DNA of 29,402 nt. Origin: an uncultured Collinsella sp. GTDB taxonomy: Bacteria > Actinomycetota > Coriobacteriia > Coriobacteriales > Coriobacteriaceae. A program made the position numbers and the translations under genes. The stretch is taken from NCBI GenBank assembly GCA_902479205.1, contig CABSNX010000002.1, positions 1 to 29,402 on the forward strand, given 5' to 3'. Under the pieces are notes generated by a model. The model was not told the DNA's origin. It ran no database searches and saw only the letters and a program-made list of their open reading frames with translations. This document shows positions 7,070 to 14,128 of this stretch, piece by piece. Each line of letters starts with the position of its first letter. Position 1 is the first letter of the stretch.

Positions 7070-7125
7070 CGTCAGAACGAATAGTTTTATCTGTTCGCCA
7101 GAACCAAAAACTATTCGTTTTGGCG
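7070..7125. repeat. 19-bp inverted repeat
   Basis: The arms 7070-7088 and 7107-7125 are inverted copies matching at 17 of 19 positions, including a perfect 13-bp core AAAACTATTCGTT, separated by 18 bases that hold a further small stem (GTTC/GAAC). It lies between tRNA-Thr and its degenerate copy. Confidence 0.75.
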
Positions 7126-7134
7126 ATGGCAAGT

Positions 7135-7162
7135 CCACAACCCATTGATTACAAACCAGTTG
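7135..7162 (-). pseudogene. Partial degenerate copy of tRNA-Thr(TGT)
   Basis: This segment matches bases 6926-6953 of the intact tRNA-Thr gene at 24 of 28 positions, covering the anticodon arm (same TGT loop) and its flanks, in the same orientation. The acceptor and T arms are not preserved, so it cannot be a working tRNA. It may be an attachment-site remnant or a decayed duplicate. Confidence 0.65.
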
Positions 7163-7202
7163 GTTGGTCAATCGAGAAAGCAGCTCCCCATAGAAGGTTT
7201 AC

Positions 7203-7880
7203 CTACCTCCCGCGCAGAGCCTTGAGCTTGGCCAGTGCCTCGGGGCTCAGGCGGCTGCCCAGGGTCATCTTGATCTGCGGAGCTTCCTCTGCCTCGTGAA
7301 CGTCGTTATCGATCTGCTTGATCTCGTCCACCAGCATGCGGCTCGAGATGCGCGTGACACCCTTGCCCATGACGACGGCCTGGATCGTGCCGTCGCTCGA
7401 TACCACGGAGCACGCACGGCCTTCCTCGCGTGCCTCGATACAGAGCTTTTGCACCACGGTATCGGCAGAGACGCCCGTCGGCGAAAACTCGATGCGCACG
7501 CCGCGGGCCGGCAGGTTGGGGCGCTCGCTGGAGATATTGCCCGCGCCGTCGAACACGATCACGGCCTCGTAGCGGCCCTGGGCAAAGGCGGCGACGTCGT
7601 TGATGAGGGCGGTGCGCGCCATATCGTGAACGTCGCTGGAATACGGGTCGTCGGAATGGTCGTACACGAGTTTTTCGTAGCGCGGCGTGCAGTGAATCAC
7701 GTTGTAGCCGTCGACCACTAACAGCTCGGGCTTGTTGGAGTGCACCGTCGAGACCGGATCGGCGATGGCCTGCGCAAACGCATTGCCGCCCACGCCATAG
7801 GTCGCGGCCGAGACAATCGGCTTGGCCGAGCCTTCGCCAAAGCGCTTGGCCTTGGACTTGGCACGGTTCTTCTTGGACAT
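7203..7880 (-). CDS. NYN-domain ribonuclease of the YacP/Rae1 family
   Basis: A 225-residue protein with a poorly conserved basic N-terminus (1-50) and a PIN-like NYN domain beginning at LLVVDGYNVI (Asp57, Asn60), with further acidic positions in VIVFDGAGN and VVSSDGTIQ. In Bacillus the relative Rae1/YacP is a ribosome-associated endoribonuclease, and in actinobacteria the gene commonly follows rlmB. Here its ribosome-binding site lies inside the last codons of rlmB and the start is three bases after the rlmB stop, so the two are translated from one message. Confidence is high for the fold and moderate for the exact role. Confidence 0.85.
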   Translation of the reverse strand: MSKKNRAKSKAKRFGEGSAKPIVSAATYGVGGNAFAQAIADPVSTVHSNKPELLVVDGYNVIHCTPRYEKLVYDHSDDPYSSDVHDMARTALINDVAAFAQGRYEAVIVFDGAGNISSERPNLPARGVRIEFSPTGVSADTVVQKLCIEAREEGRACSVVSSDGTIQAVVMGKGVTRISSRMLVDEIKQIDNDVHEAEEAPQIKMTLGSRLSPEALAKLKALRGR

Positions 7881-7883
7881 GCG

Positions 7884-8798
7884 CTACTCCTCCCCCATGA
7901 GCTCGCCGGCGTTGCGGCGCAGCCACTCAAAGCATAGCGCCGTCGTTGCCTGGGCAACGTTGAGGCTCTCGGTCATGCCGCGCTGGGGAAGCTTGGTCAA
8001 AAAGTCGCATTTCTCGAGCACCAGGCGCGAGATGCCATCGCCCTCGGAGCCCATGACGAGTGCCACGCGACCCTCGAAGGGAGCATCCCAGCAACTGTCT
8101 TCGGCGTGCTCGGAGGCACCGCCCACCCAAAAGCCAGCGGCCTTGAGGTCATCGAGTGCACGGGCGATATTGGGAACCTGCGCGATAGGCAGATGCATGA
8201 CGGCGCCGGCTGAGGTCTTGTAGCTGCCCACGGTCACGCCGGCGGCACGCTTGTTGGCGATGACGACGCCCGCAGCGCCCACGACCTCGGCGGAGCGCAC
8301 GATGGCGCCAAAGTTACCGTCGTCAGTCACATGGTCGAGCACGATGACGAGCGCCGGACCGTCACCCGCGCGGTCGAGGATATCGGCGACATCGGCATAG
8401 GGGAAGTTGCCAACCTCGAGCGCGATGCCCTGGTGAGCGCCATGGCTCGACAGTGCGTCGAGCTGTGCACGCGGCACATACTTAATGCGGACACCAGCGG
8501 CATTGAGGTCGTCGACCAGGCGCGACAAGGCGGCATCGCGCTCCCCGCCCTCGGCAATGAGCGCGCACTTGATGGGAAAACCAGTGCGCAGCGCCTCGGC
8601 GGCAGCACGACGGCCTTCGATAAACTCGCCCTTGGGAGCCTGGACAGCGTCGCGGCTGCGATCGCGCTGCGGACGTGCGGCCTGGGTGCGATCGCGCTGG
8701 CCCTTGGGAGCGGCAGCGCGGTCATTGCGGCGAATCGGACGCGAGCCAGAAGCAGCCCGCTTGCCACCACGAGGCGCACGCTTGCGATTGTCGGCCAT
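7884..8798 (-). CDS. rlmB: 23S rRNA 2'-O-methyltransferase RlmB/TrmH-family SPOUT enzyme
   Basis: A 304-residue SPOUT methyltransferase. Residues 1-58 are an Arg/Lys-rich disordered extension. A substrate-binding domain (EFIEGRRAAAEAL...) follows, then the knotted SPOUT domain with motif 1 VLDHVTDDGNFGAIVRSAEV, motif 2 VMGSEGDGISRL and motif 3 ESLNVAQATTALCFEWLRR. RlmB methylates G2251-equivalent ribose in the peptidyl-transferase centre; the family also includes tRNA enzymes, so substrate is inferred. The ATG at 8798 is chosen because AGGAGGT stands six bases before it, ruling out an upstream TTG. It is preceded by the cysS terminator and overlaps the RBS of the downstream YacP gene. Confidence 0.92.
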   Translation of the reverse strand: MADNRKRAPRGGKRAASGSRPIRRNDRAAAPKGQRDRTQAARPQRDRSRDAVQAPKGEFIEGRRAAAEALRTGFPIKCALIAEGGERDAALSRLVDDLNAAGVRIKYVPRAQLDALSSHGAHQGIALEVGNFPYADVADILDRAGDGPALVIVLDHVTDDGNFGAIVRSAEVVGAAGVVIANKRAAGVTVGSYKTSAGAVMHLPIAQVPNIARALDDLKAAGFWVGGASEHAEDSCWDAPFEGRVALVMGSEGDGISRLVLEKCDFLTKLPQRGMTESLNVAQATTALCFEWLRRNAGELMGEE

Positions 8799-8829
8799 AA
8801 AGCGACCTCCTAAATACAACTATCAAACG

Positions 8830-8872
8830 AAACAAAATAAACGACCGCCCATGAATATTAATTCGGGCGGTC
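8830..8872 (-). terminator. Rho-independent terminator after cysS
   Basis: An 8-bp stem GACCGCCC/GGGCGGTC with a 14-nt loop, followed on the minus strand by GTTTATTTTGTTT. It lies just below a much larger palindrome (8879-8977). Confidence 0.85.
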
Positions 8873-8878
8873 GGTACG

Positions 8879-8977
8879 GGTTTTCCAAGTGCCCGAGATT
8901 GCCGCGAAAGAGGAGCGACGCGTACTTGAGTACGCGAGCGACGGTTTGAACGGCAAGGTCGGGTGCTTGGGAAAACC
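8879..8977. repeat. 99-bp imperfect palindrome between cysS and rlmB
   Basis: Outer arms GGTTTTCC/GGAAAACC, then AAGTGCCCGA pairing with TCGGGTGCTT (two G-T wobbles), then TTGCCG/CGGCAA, an internal bulge, and an apical perfect palindrome CGCGTACT-TG-AGTACGCG (8919-8936). It fills nearly the whole gap between cysS and its terminator, so transcripts leaving cysS can fold into a long hairpin. Confidence 0.8.
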
Positions 8978-8984
8978 GCGGGGA

Positions 8985-10451
8985 TTAGAGAGATTTGATA
9001 CGAGTGCCCGCGGCCGTATCCTCAATGGTGAGGCCCAAGTCCTTGAGCTGATCGCGGATGGCGTCTGCCAGATCCCAGTTCTTGGCGGCACGGGCCTCGG
9101 CGCGAGCCTCGAGAATCTTGGCAGCTGCCTCGTCCACATCGTCACCCGTGTAGGCAACTAGGCCGGCGGCAACGCCCAGCAGACCCAGCGGCAGCTCGAC
9201 CTTGGGCTCGGGGAGCTCAACACCAAACGTGTCGAGCAGCTCGACCAGCGTGTCGGCGGCAGCAAGCGCGGCGGCCTTGTCGGCAGCATCGCCCGCCTGC
9301 TCCAGATACTGATTGCACTCGGTGACAAAGCCAAAGACGGCGCCCATGGCACCGGCGGTGTTAAAGTCGTCGTCCATGCACTCCTTAAAGGCGGCGCGAG
9401 TCTCGGCGGCCTTAGCGACAAACGCCTCGGCGGCAGCCTCATCGGCGTCGGCCGTCGCGTGGTTCGCAGCCCAACGCAGGTTCTCGACCGTGCCGGCGAT
9501 ACGCGTGAGCGAGTTCTCGGCACCCTCCAGGCGCTCCCAGGAGAAGTCGAGCGGCGAGCGATAGCTCGTCTGCAGCATCAGCAGGCGAAGGGCCGCGGCA
9601 GAGTGCTGCTCGAGCACCTCGGCCAGCGTAAAGAAGTTACCGAGCGACTTGGACATCTTCTCGCCGTCTACCAGCAGCATGCCCGTGTGCATCCACGTGT
9701 TGGAGAAGCCCTGGTGCCAGGCGCAGGTTGCCTGGGCGCACTCGTTCTCGTGATGCGGGAAGGCAAGGTCGGAGCCGCCGCCGTGGATGTCAATCGGGGT
9801 GCCCAGGTAGCGGTGCACCATGGCGGCGCACTCGGTGTGCCAGCCGGGACGGCCCTCGCCCCAGGGGCTCGGCCAGCTGGGCTCGCCAGGCTTGGCGGCC
9901 TTCCACAGGGCAAAGTCGAGCGGGTCGTTCTTGTCCTCGTTCTCCTCGATGCGCGCGCCCACCATAAGGTCGTCGATGTTGCGGCCCGAGACCTGGCCGT
10001 AGTTGGGGTCGCTGCGCACGGCAAAGTACACGTCGCCGTTATCGGCGGCATAGGCATGGCCCTGCTCGATAAGCGTCTTGATCATGGCGATCATGGGGCC
10101 GATCTCTTTGGTGGCGCGGGGACGCACATCGGGATCGAGCACGTTGGCAGCGCGCATGACGCCGATGAACTTGTCGGAGAACTCCGTCGCGACCTCGGCA
10201 GCCGTACGGCCTTGCTCGTTGGCACGCTTGATGATCTTGTCATCGACATCGGTGAGGTTCTGGGCGAACGTGACCTCGTAGCCGCTCGCGATGAGCCAGC
10301 GACGAATCACGTCAAAGCTGATGAACGTGCGGGCATTGCCGATGTGGATGTTGTCGTAGACCGTGGGGCCGCACACGTACATGCGGACCTTGCCGGACTC
10401 GATGGGCTGGAACTCTTCCTTTTTATGGGTAGCGCTGTTGTAGATACGCAT
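8985..10451 (-). CDS. cysS: Cysteinyl-tRNA synthetase
   Basis: Class I synthetase that charges tRNA-Cys, 488 residues. The zinc ligand Cys27 lies in MYVCGPTVYD, the HIGH-type motif reads HIGN (36-39), further zinc-site residues lie in WHTECAAM and FPHHENECAQ, and the KMSKS motif sits in GEKMSKSLGNF near residue 268. An alpha-helical anticodon-binding C-terminus follows. Its ribosome-binding site AAGGAG is inside the last codons of ispF and the start is three bases past that stop, so it is co-translated with the ispDF pair. The unit ends at the palindrome and terminator at 8830-8977. Confidence 0.98.
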   Translation of the reverse strand: MRIYNSATHKKEEFQPIESGKVRMYVCGPTVYDNIHIGNARTFISFDVIRRWLIASGYEVTFAQNLTDVDDKIIKRANEQGRTAAEVATEFSDKFIGVMRAANVLDPDVRPRATKEIGPMIAMIKTLIEQGHAYAADNGDVYFAVRSDPNYGQVSGRNIDDLMVGARIEENEDKNDPLDFALWKAAKPGEPSWPSPWGEGRPGWHTECAAMVHRYLGTPIDIHGGGSDLAFPHHENECAQATCAWHQGFSNTWMHTGMLLVDGEKMSKSLGNFFTLAEVLEQHSAAALRLLMLQTSYRSPLDFSWERLEGAENSLTRIAGTVENLRWAANHATADADEAAAEAFVAKAAETRAAFKECMDDDFNTAGAMGAVFGFVTECNQYLEQAGDAADKAAALAAADTLVELLDTFGVELPEPKVELPLGLLGVAAGLVAYTGDDVDEAAAKILEARAEARAAKNWDLADAIRDQLKDLGLTIEDTAAGTRIKSL

Positions 10452-10454
10452 TCG

Positions 10455-10949
10455 TTACTCCTTAACGGTTTTCTGTAGCAGGCAGACGGCCCAGGCGCCG
10501 ATCCCCTCGCCCTGGCCTTCCCAACCGAGCTTTTCGGTCGTAGTAGCGGCGACGCCCACGTTTTCGATGTCAACGCCCAGAGCATGGGCAAGGTTGGCGC
10601 GCATGGCATCGCGGTGCGGGGTGATTTTGGGCTGCTGGCAGGCAATGGTGCAGTCGGCATCGACAAACTCAAAGCCCAGCTCGCGCGCATAGTCCATCAC
10701 ACGGGCAAGCAGCACCATCGAATCGGCACCCTCATAGGCAGGATCGGTGTCGGGGAACAGTTTGCCGATGTCTCCCCCGCGGCAGGCGCCCAAAATGGCG
10801 TCGGCCAAGGCGTGCGCGAGCACATCGGCATCCGAGTGGCCCAGCAGGCCGCGCTCGTAGGGAATGTCGACCCCGCCGATGATACATCGACGCCCCTCCA
10901 CCAGACGGTGGACGTCGTAGCCATGGCCAATGCGCAGGTTACTGAACAT
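10455..10949 (-). CDS. ispF: 2-C-methyl-D-erythritol 2,4-cyclodiphosphate synthase
   Basis: A zinc-dependent lyase of the MEP isoprenoid pathway that cyclises CDP-ME 2-phosphate to MEcPP with loss of CMP. The 164-residue protein (family about 160) begins MFSNLRIGHGYDVHRL, with metal ligands in GYDVH and GHSDADVLAHA, and has DADCTIACQQPKI and the C-terminal GVAATTTEKLGWEGQGEGI signature. It overlaps the end of ispD by 11 bases, so it is co-translated with the preceding pathway enzyme. Confidence 0.97.
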   Translation of the reverse strand: MFSNLRIGHGYDVHRLVEGRRCIIGGVDIPYERGLLGHSDADVLAHALADAILGACRGGDIGKLFPDTDPAYEGADSMVLLARVMDYARELGFEFVDADCTIACQQPKITPHRDAMRANLAHALGVDIENVGVAATTTEKLGWEGQGEGIGAWAVCLLQKTVKE

Positions 10950-11667
10950 GGGGAAGGTCCTCTCCCTCGGCCATGCGACCGAGCAGAATCGCGGTTACGG
11001 GACGCAAGTCCTCGGGTACCGTCACCTTAAGGTTGTCGCGTGGGCTCTGGACGCAGCGGACACGCCCACCCATGCGCTCGACCAGCGAAGAATCGTCGGT
11101 CCCGATAAACCCCTCGGCGATGGCTGCGGTGTGGGCGCGCTTCATGGCGTCGACGCTAAAGATCTGCGGCGTCTGTGCAGCCCAATAGAGTTCGCGCGGC
11201 GGCGTCTCAACGATATTATCGCCATCGACGATTTTGAGCGTGTCGATTGCGGGCTGGCCGCACACGACACCGTCGAGGGCGCGGTCGCTCACGAGCACGT
11301 CGATAGCGTGGTCGATGGCCTCGGTCGTAATGAGCGGACGAGCACCGTCGTGAATGGCGACGTATTCAAAGCCTGCCGGTACCGCATGCACACCGGCTCG
11401 GGTGGAATCCTGACGGGTATCGCCGGCATCGGCAAAGCTGATGGGCGTGTCATAGTCGAACGGGTCGATGGCCAGGCGGCGCATTTCGGCACGACGCTCG
11501 GCAGGACACACCACCACGATGTGGCCGACCTTGTCGCTCCGATCAAATGCGCGGATGGACCAGCTCATGAGCGGACGGCCCGCTACATTGACGAGCTGTT
11601 TGCCACCGGGGTTACCAAAGCGCTGGCCGCTGCCACCGGCAACGACCACGGCGCATACGGGCGCCAT
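10939..11667 (-). CDS. ispD: 2-C-methyl-D-erythritol 4-phosphate cytidylyltransferase
   Basis: Transfers CMP from CTP to MEP in the third step of the MEP pathway. The 242-residue protein begins with the nucleotide-binding loop VVVAGGSGQRFGNPGGKQL, followed by RPLMSWSIRAF, HDGARPLIT and AAQTPQIFSVDAMKRA, all conserved IspD segments. Its start shares one base with the disA stop (TAATG) and its end overlaps ispF, giving tight translational coupling of disA-ispD-ispF. Confidence 0.95.
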   Translation of the reverse strand: MAPVCAVVVAGGSGQRFGNPGGKQLVNVAGRPLMSWSIRAFDRSDKVGHIVVVCPAERRAEMRRLAIDPFDYDTPISFADAGDTRQDSTRAGVHAVPAGFEYVAIHDGARPLITTEAIDHAIDVLVSDRALDGVVCGQPAIDTLKIVDGDNIVETPPRELYWAAQTPQIFSVDAMKRAHTAAIAEGFIGTDDSSLVERMGGRVRCVQSPRDNLKVTVPEDLRPVTAILLGRMAEGEDLPHVQ

Positions 11668-12734
11668 TATGCGTTCCCCTGTTTGGTGCCCTTCATGCGG
11701 TACAGGGAGTCCGCAAGAATGGCAGGGTTGTTGACGCCAAAGTCGCCCAGGCGCTCCGGATCCTCGCTGATGTCGTCCATGAGTTCCTGCAGCGAGCCGT
11801 ACTCGTCGACAATCTTCTCGGCCACGCCGTCGCGCACGACGGACACGCGCGAAAGCGTGCGCAGGCCCAGCGGCGTCATGACAGAGTCCTCGTCCAGGTC
11901 GTCGTAGCCCAGAACCGCCGCCACATGCTGCGGGTCGGACAGGTCCTTGGGCGTCATACGGGCAAGCTCAGCGCGAATTTTCTCGGCGTTTGCCTCGGAG
12001 GAGTCACTCGCGTAGTCGCGGATCATCAGATCATACTCGGTATCCATACTGGAGCCGGCGAGCTGCTCGAGCTGCATCTGCACGAGCTTGCCCTGGTTGC
12101 CCAGCTTGACAATGCAATCCTTAAGCTCGGTCTTTGCCTGCTGCATGATCTCGAAGCTCGAGAAAATACCGGTAATGTCGGCGAGCGTAACGTAGTCGTC
12201 GAGCTCGAGGGCCGTCAGGCGCAGCAGGGAGCGATCGAGCGACTGACGGGTAGTCTGGAGCGTGGCGACGAGCTGGTTGACCGAGCTCATGATGGTGGTA
12301 ACGGGCTGGATCTCGTAGCTCTTGCCGTGAACGTACACATTGACAACGGCACGACGGGCCGAGACCGAGATCACGATGGCATCCGTGAGCACCGACATGC
12401 GAGCGGCGGTGCGGTGACGCATACCCGTCTCGCTCGTGGCAAGCGAGGGATCGGGATTGAGGTGGAAGTTGGCGCGCAGGATCTGGGTGAGGTCGCCGTC
12501 GATGACGATGGCACCGTCCATCTTGGAGAGCTCGAACAGACGGTTCGAGGTGAACGAAATGTTGAGCGGGAAGCCGTCGTTACCGGCAGCGAGCACGTTT
12601 TCGGTGTCGCCGACGCAGATAAGGGCGCCCAGGTGACCGGCGATGATCATGTCGAGGGCGGTGCGGATCGGCTGACCAGGTGCCGTCAGGCGGATGGCCT
12701 GTTCCATACGCTTTTGCAGCTCGTTCTTATCCAA
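11667..12734 (-). CDS. disA: Diadenylate cyclase DisA (c-di-AMP synthase, DNA scanning)
   Basis: Makes cyclic di-AMP from two ATP and, in Bacillus, moves along DNA and pauses at branched structures. The 355-residue protein has the N-terminal DAC domain with DGA (residues 73-75, in KMDGAIVIDGD) and RHR (106-108, in GMRHRTAARM), both needed for catalysis. A helical linker and a C-terminal helix-hairpin-helix DNA-binding region (LGLRTLSRVSVV...YGSLQELM) follow. The start is a TTG at 12734, seven bases after GGGAG; no in-frame ATG fits. It heads the disA-ispD-ispF-cysS unit; radA, its usual neighbour in other phyla, is not here. Confidence 0.95.
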   Translation of the reverse strand: MDKNELQKRMEQAIRLTAPGQPIRTALDMIIAGHLGALICVGDTENVLAAGNDGFPLNISFTSNRLFELSKMDGAIVIDGDLTQILRANFHLNPDPSLATSETGMRHRTAARMSVLTDAIVISVSARRAVVNVYVHGKSYEIQPVTTIMSSVNQLVATLQTTRQSLDRSLLRLTALELDDYVTLADITGIFSSFEIMQQAKTELKDCIVKLGNQGKLVQMQLEQLAGSSMDTEYDLMIRDYASDSSEANAEKIRAELARMTPKDLSDPQHVAAVLGYDDLDEDSVMTPLGLRTLSRVSVVRDGVAEKIVDEYGSLQELMDDISEDPERLGDFGVNNPAILADSLYRMKGTKQGNA

Positions 12735-12900
12735 GGCATCGCTCCCATCGTATACGCTCCATAAACGCTAAATAGTTTCTCACGGTTTGTCCCCGCAGCA
12801 GCCACGAAATCCGATGCTTACAGAATGAGCGAACACCGCTTAGGTAGCTCATTTGGGACGGGGCTCTTTTAGCTGCTCATGTGGTAGCATCGGGTTTCAT

Positions 12901-12955
12901 ATAAATGAGGGAGTAGTCGTGTAATCGGGTTCGCCCGCAGAGAGGGAGCCAGACT
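12901..12955 (+). promoter_or_regulatory. mntP leader, possible manganese-responsive (yybP-ykoY-like) element
   Basis: The short leader contains GGGAGTAG (12909-12916), resembling the GGGGAGUAG loop of the yybP-ykoY Mn2+ riboswitch that controls many mntP genes, followed by a GGG-TTC-GCCC hairpin. A possible -10 TATAAA lies just before it. I cannot see the second conserved loop of the family, so this is only suggestive. Confidence 0.3.
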
Positions 12956-13534
12956 ATGGGACTCGCAGAGCTCGTGTTGCTCGCCGTTGGCCTTTCGATG
13001 GACGCCTTTGCCGTATCCATCTGCAAGGGCCTTGGCATGAAGAAGATCAACCTTAACGTCGCCGTGGTGCTCGGCCTGTTCTTTGGCGGCTTCCAGGCCG
13101 GCATGCCCGTGATCGGATGGGCGCTTGGCAGCCAGTTTATGGGCATCATCGGCCCCATCGACCACTGGATTGCCTTTATCCTTTTGGCCTTTATTGGCGG
13201 CAAGATGCTGTGGGAAGCCTTTACCGAAGACGAGGATGAAGGCGACGGCAAGGATGCCGAGAAGATTGACCTGGTAGAATACCTGATTCTCGCCATTGCC
13301 ACCTCGATTGACGCCCTGGCCGTAGGCATCTCGTTTGCGGCGCTCTCGGTCGATATCGTTCCCGCTGTATCGCTTATCGGCGTCACAACGTTTATCTTCT
13401 CCGTCGCCGGCGTAGCGATCGGCCACACCTTTGGCGCGCGCTACGAAAAGCCCGCCACCATCGTGGGCGGCGTTGTGCTTATCCTTATCGGCCTCAAGAT
13501 TCTGCTGGAACACTTAGGGTTTTTGGCGCTGTAA
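12956..13534 (+). CDS. mntP: Manganese efflux pump MntP
   Basis: A 192-residue, six-helix membrane exporter that removes excess Mn2+. The two halves carry matching metal-site motifs: SMDAFAVSICKGLG near residue 15 and TSIDALAVGISFAAL near residue 115. A charged loop EDEDEGDGKDAEKID in the middle is cytoplasmic and unusually acidic. GGGAG lies seven bases before the ATG. It is divergent from disA and ends at a strong terminator that overlaps the first HipB-type box. Confidence 0.95.
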   Translation: MGLAELVLLAVGLSMDAFAVSICKGLGMKKINLNVAVVLGLFFGGFQAGMPVIGWALGSQFMGIIGPIDHWIAFILLAFIGGKMLWEAFTEDEDEGDGKDAEKIDLVEYLILAIATSIDALAVGISFAALSVDIVPAVSLIGVTTFIFSVAGVAIGHTFGARYEKPATIVGGVVLILIGLKILLEHLGFLAL

Positions 13535-13562
13535 AACACCCTTCAAAACTAAACGTCCGTGC

Positions 13563-13596
13563 AAGGCCTCATGCAGAGTTTTGCATAAGGCCTTTT
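13563..13596 (+). terminator. Terminator of mntP containing a HipB-type box
   Basis: Stem AAGGCCT/AGGCCTT extended by ATGCA/TGCAT, followed by TT. The loop side contains TGCAGAGTTTTGCAT (13572-13586), which matches the operator boxes just downstream at 14 of 15 positions. Confidence 0.85.
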
Positions 13597-13598
13597 CA

Positions 13599-13639
13599 TG
13601 CAGACTTTTGCATGTCATACTGATATGCAAAAGTCTGCA
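13599..13639. promoter_or_regulatory. hipBA operator: perfect 15-bp inverted repeat
   Basis: TGCAGACTTTTGCAT (13599-13613) and its exact reverse complement (13625-13639) flank an 11-bp centre and end 15 bases before the hipB start. With the box in the terminator this makes three sites about 26-27 bp apart. A weak promoter (TTTTCA 13593-13598, 17 bases, CATACT 13616-13621) lies within the boxes, so binding would block transcription. Confidence 0.85.
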
Positions 13640-13654
13640 CGTTAGGAGATCGCC

Positions 13655-14125
13655 GTGGATACCCTTCCCATCACCACACCGCGCCAAGCTGGTATCTATG
13701 TGCGCCAGGCACGCGAGTCACAGGGGATCACCCGTGCGACCCTCGCTAAAAAAGCCGGTGTTTCGGAGCGCCTGCTCGCATCGCTCGAGCTGGGAGATGC
13801 CACGGGCATTCGGCTCGACAAGTTGCTGGCGGTTTTCGGTGCTCTCGGACTGGTTCTCGTTGCTCAAGGGAATATCGCCGACACGAAACATGAGCAGCCA
13901 GCCGACGCCCCGCATGCCGATTTGCAACCTTGTAGCACCCCCAGGTGCCATCACGCTCAACGTCCCTCTCATAGCCACCGTCGCTGCGCCGCCATTCCGG
14001 TTCTTGCAGACGCCCCCTTTACGTCCGAGCTCTATGACAAGGCCTTCGCCGATTTCGCCATATCCAATCTCGGAGTCTCAATTGCCGCAAACGCATCTGC
14101 CCAAACCAAGCCCGAAGGGAGATAG
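13655..14125 (+). CDS. hipB: HipB-like antitoxin, XRE-family DNA-binding protein
   Basis: A 156-residue protein whose first 70 residues form a Cro/XRE helix-turn-helix (QAGIYVRQARESQGITRATL then VSERLLASLELGDATGIRL and the hydrophobic strand ALGLVLVAQ), as in HipB antitoxins that bind their own operator and inhibit HipA. The remaining 85 residues are low-complexity, His/Ala/Pro rich and not recognised; typical HipB is about 90 residues, so this tail is longer than usual. Start is GTG at 13655 after TAGGAG. It stops three bases before hipA. Confidence 0.85.
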   Translation: MDTLPITTPRQAGIYVRQARESQGITRATLAKKAGVSERLLASLELGDATGIRLDKLLAVFGALGLVLVAQGNIADTKHEQPADAPHADLQPCSTPRCHHAQRPSHSHRRCAAIPVLADAPFTSELYDKAFADFAISNLGVSIAANASAQTKPEGR

Positions 14126-14128
14126 CCA

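Noticed and set aside
10452..10520. T-box leader before cysS
   Set aside because: cysS begins three bases after ispF, leaving no room for a T-box, and no such structure was seen.
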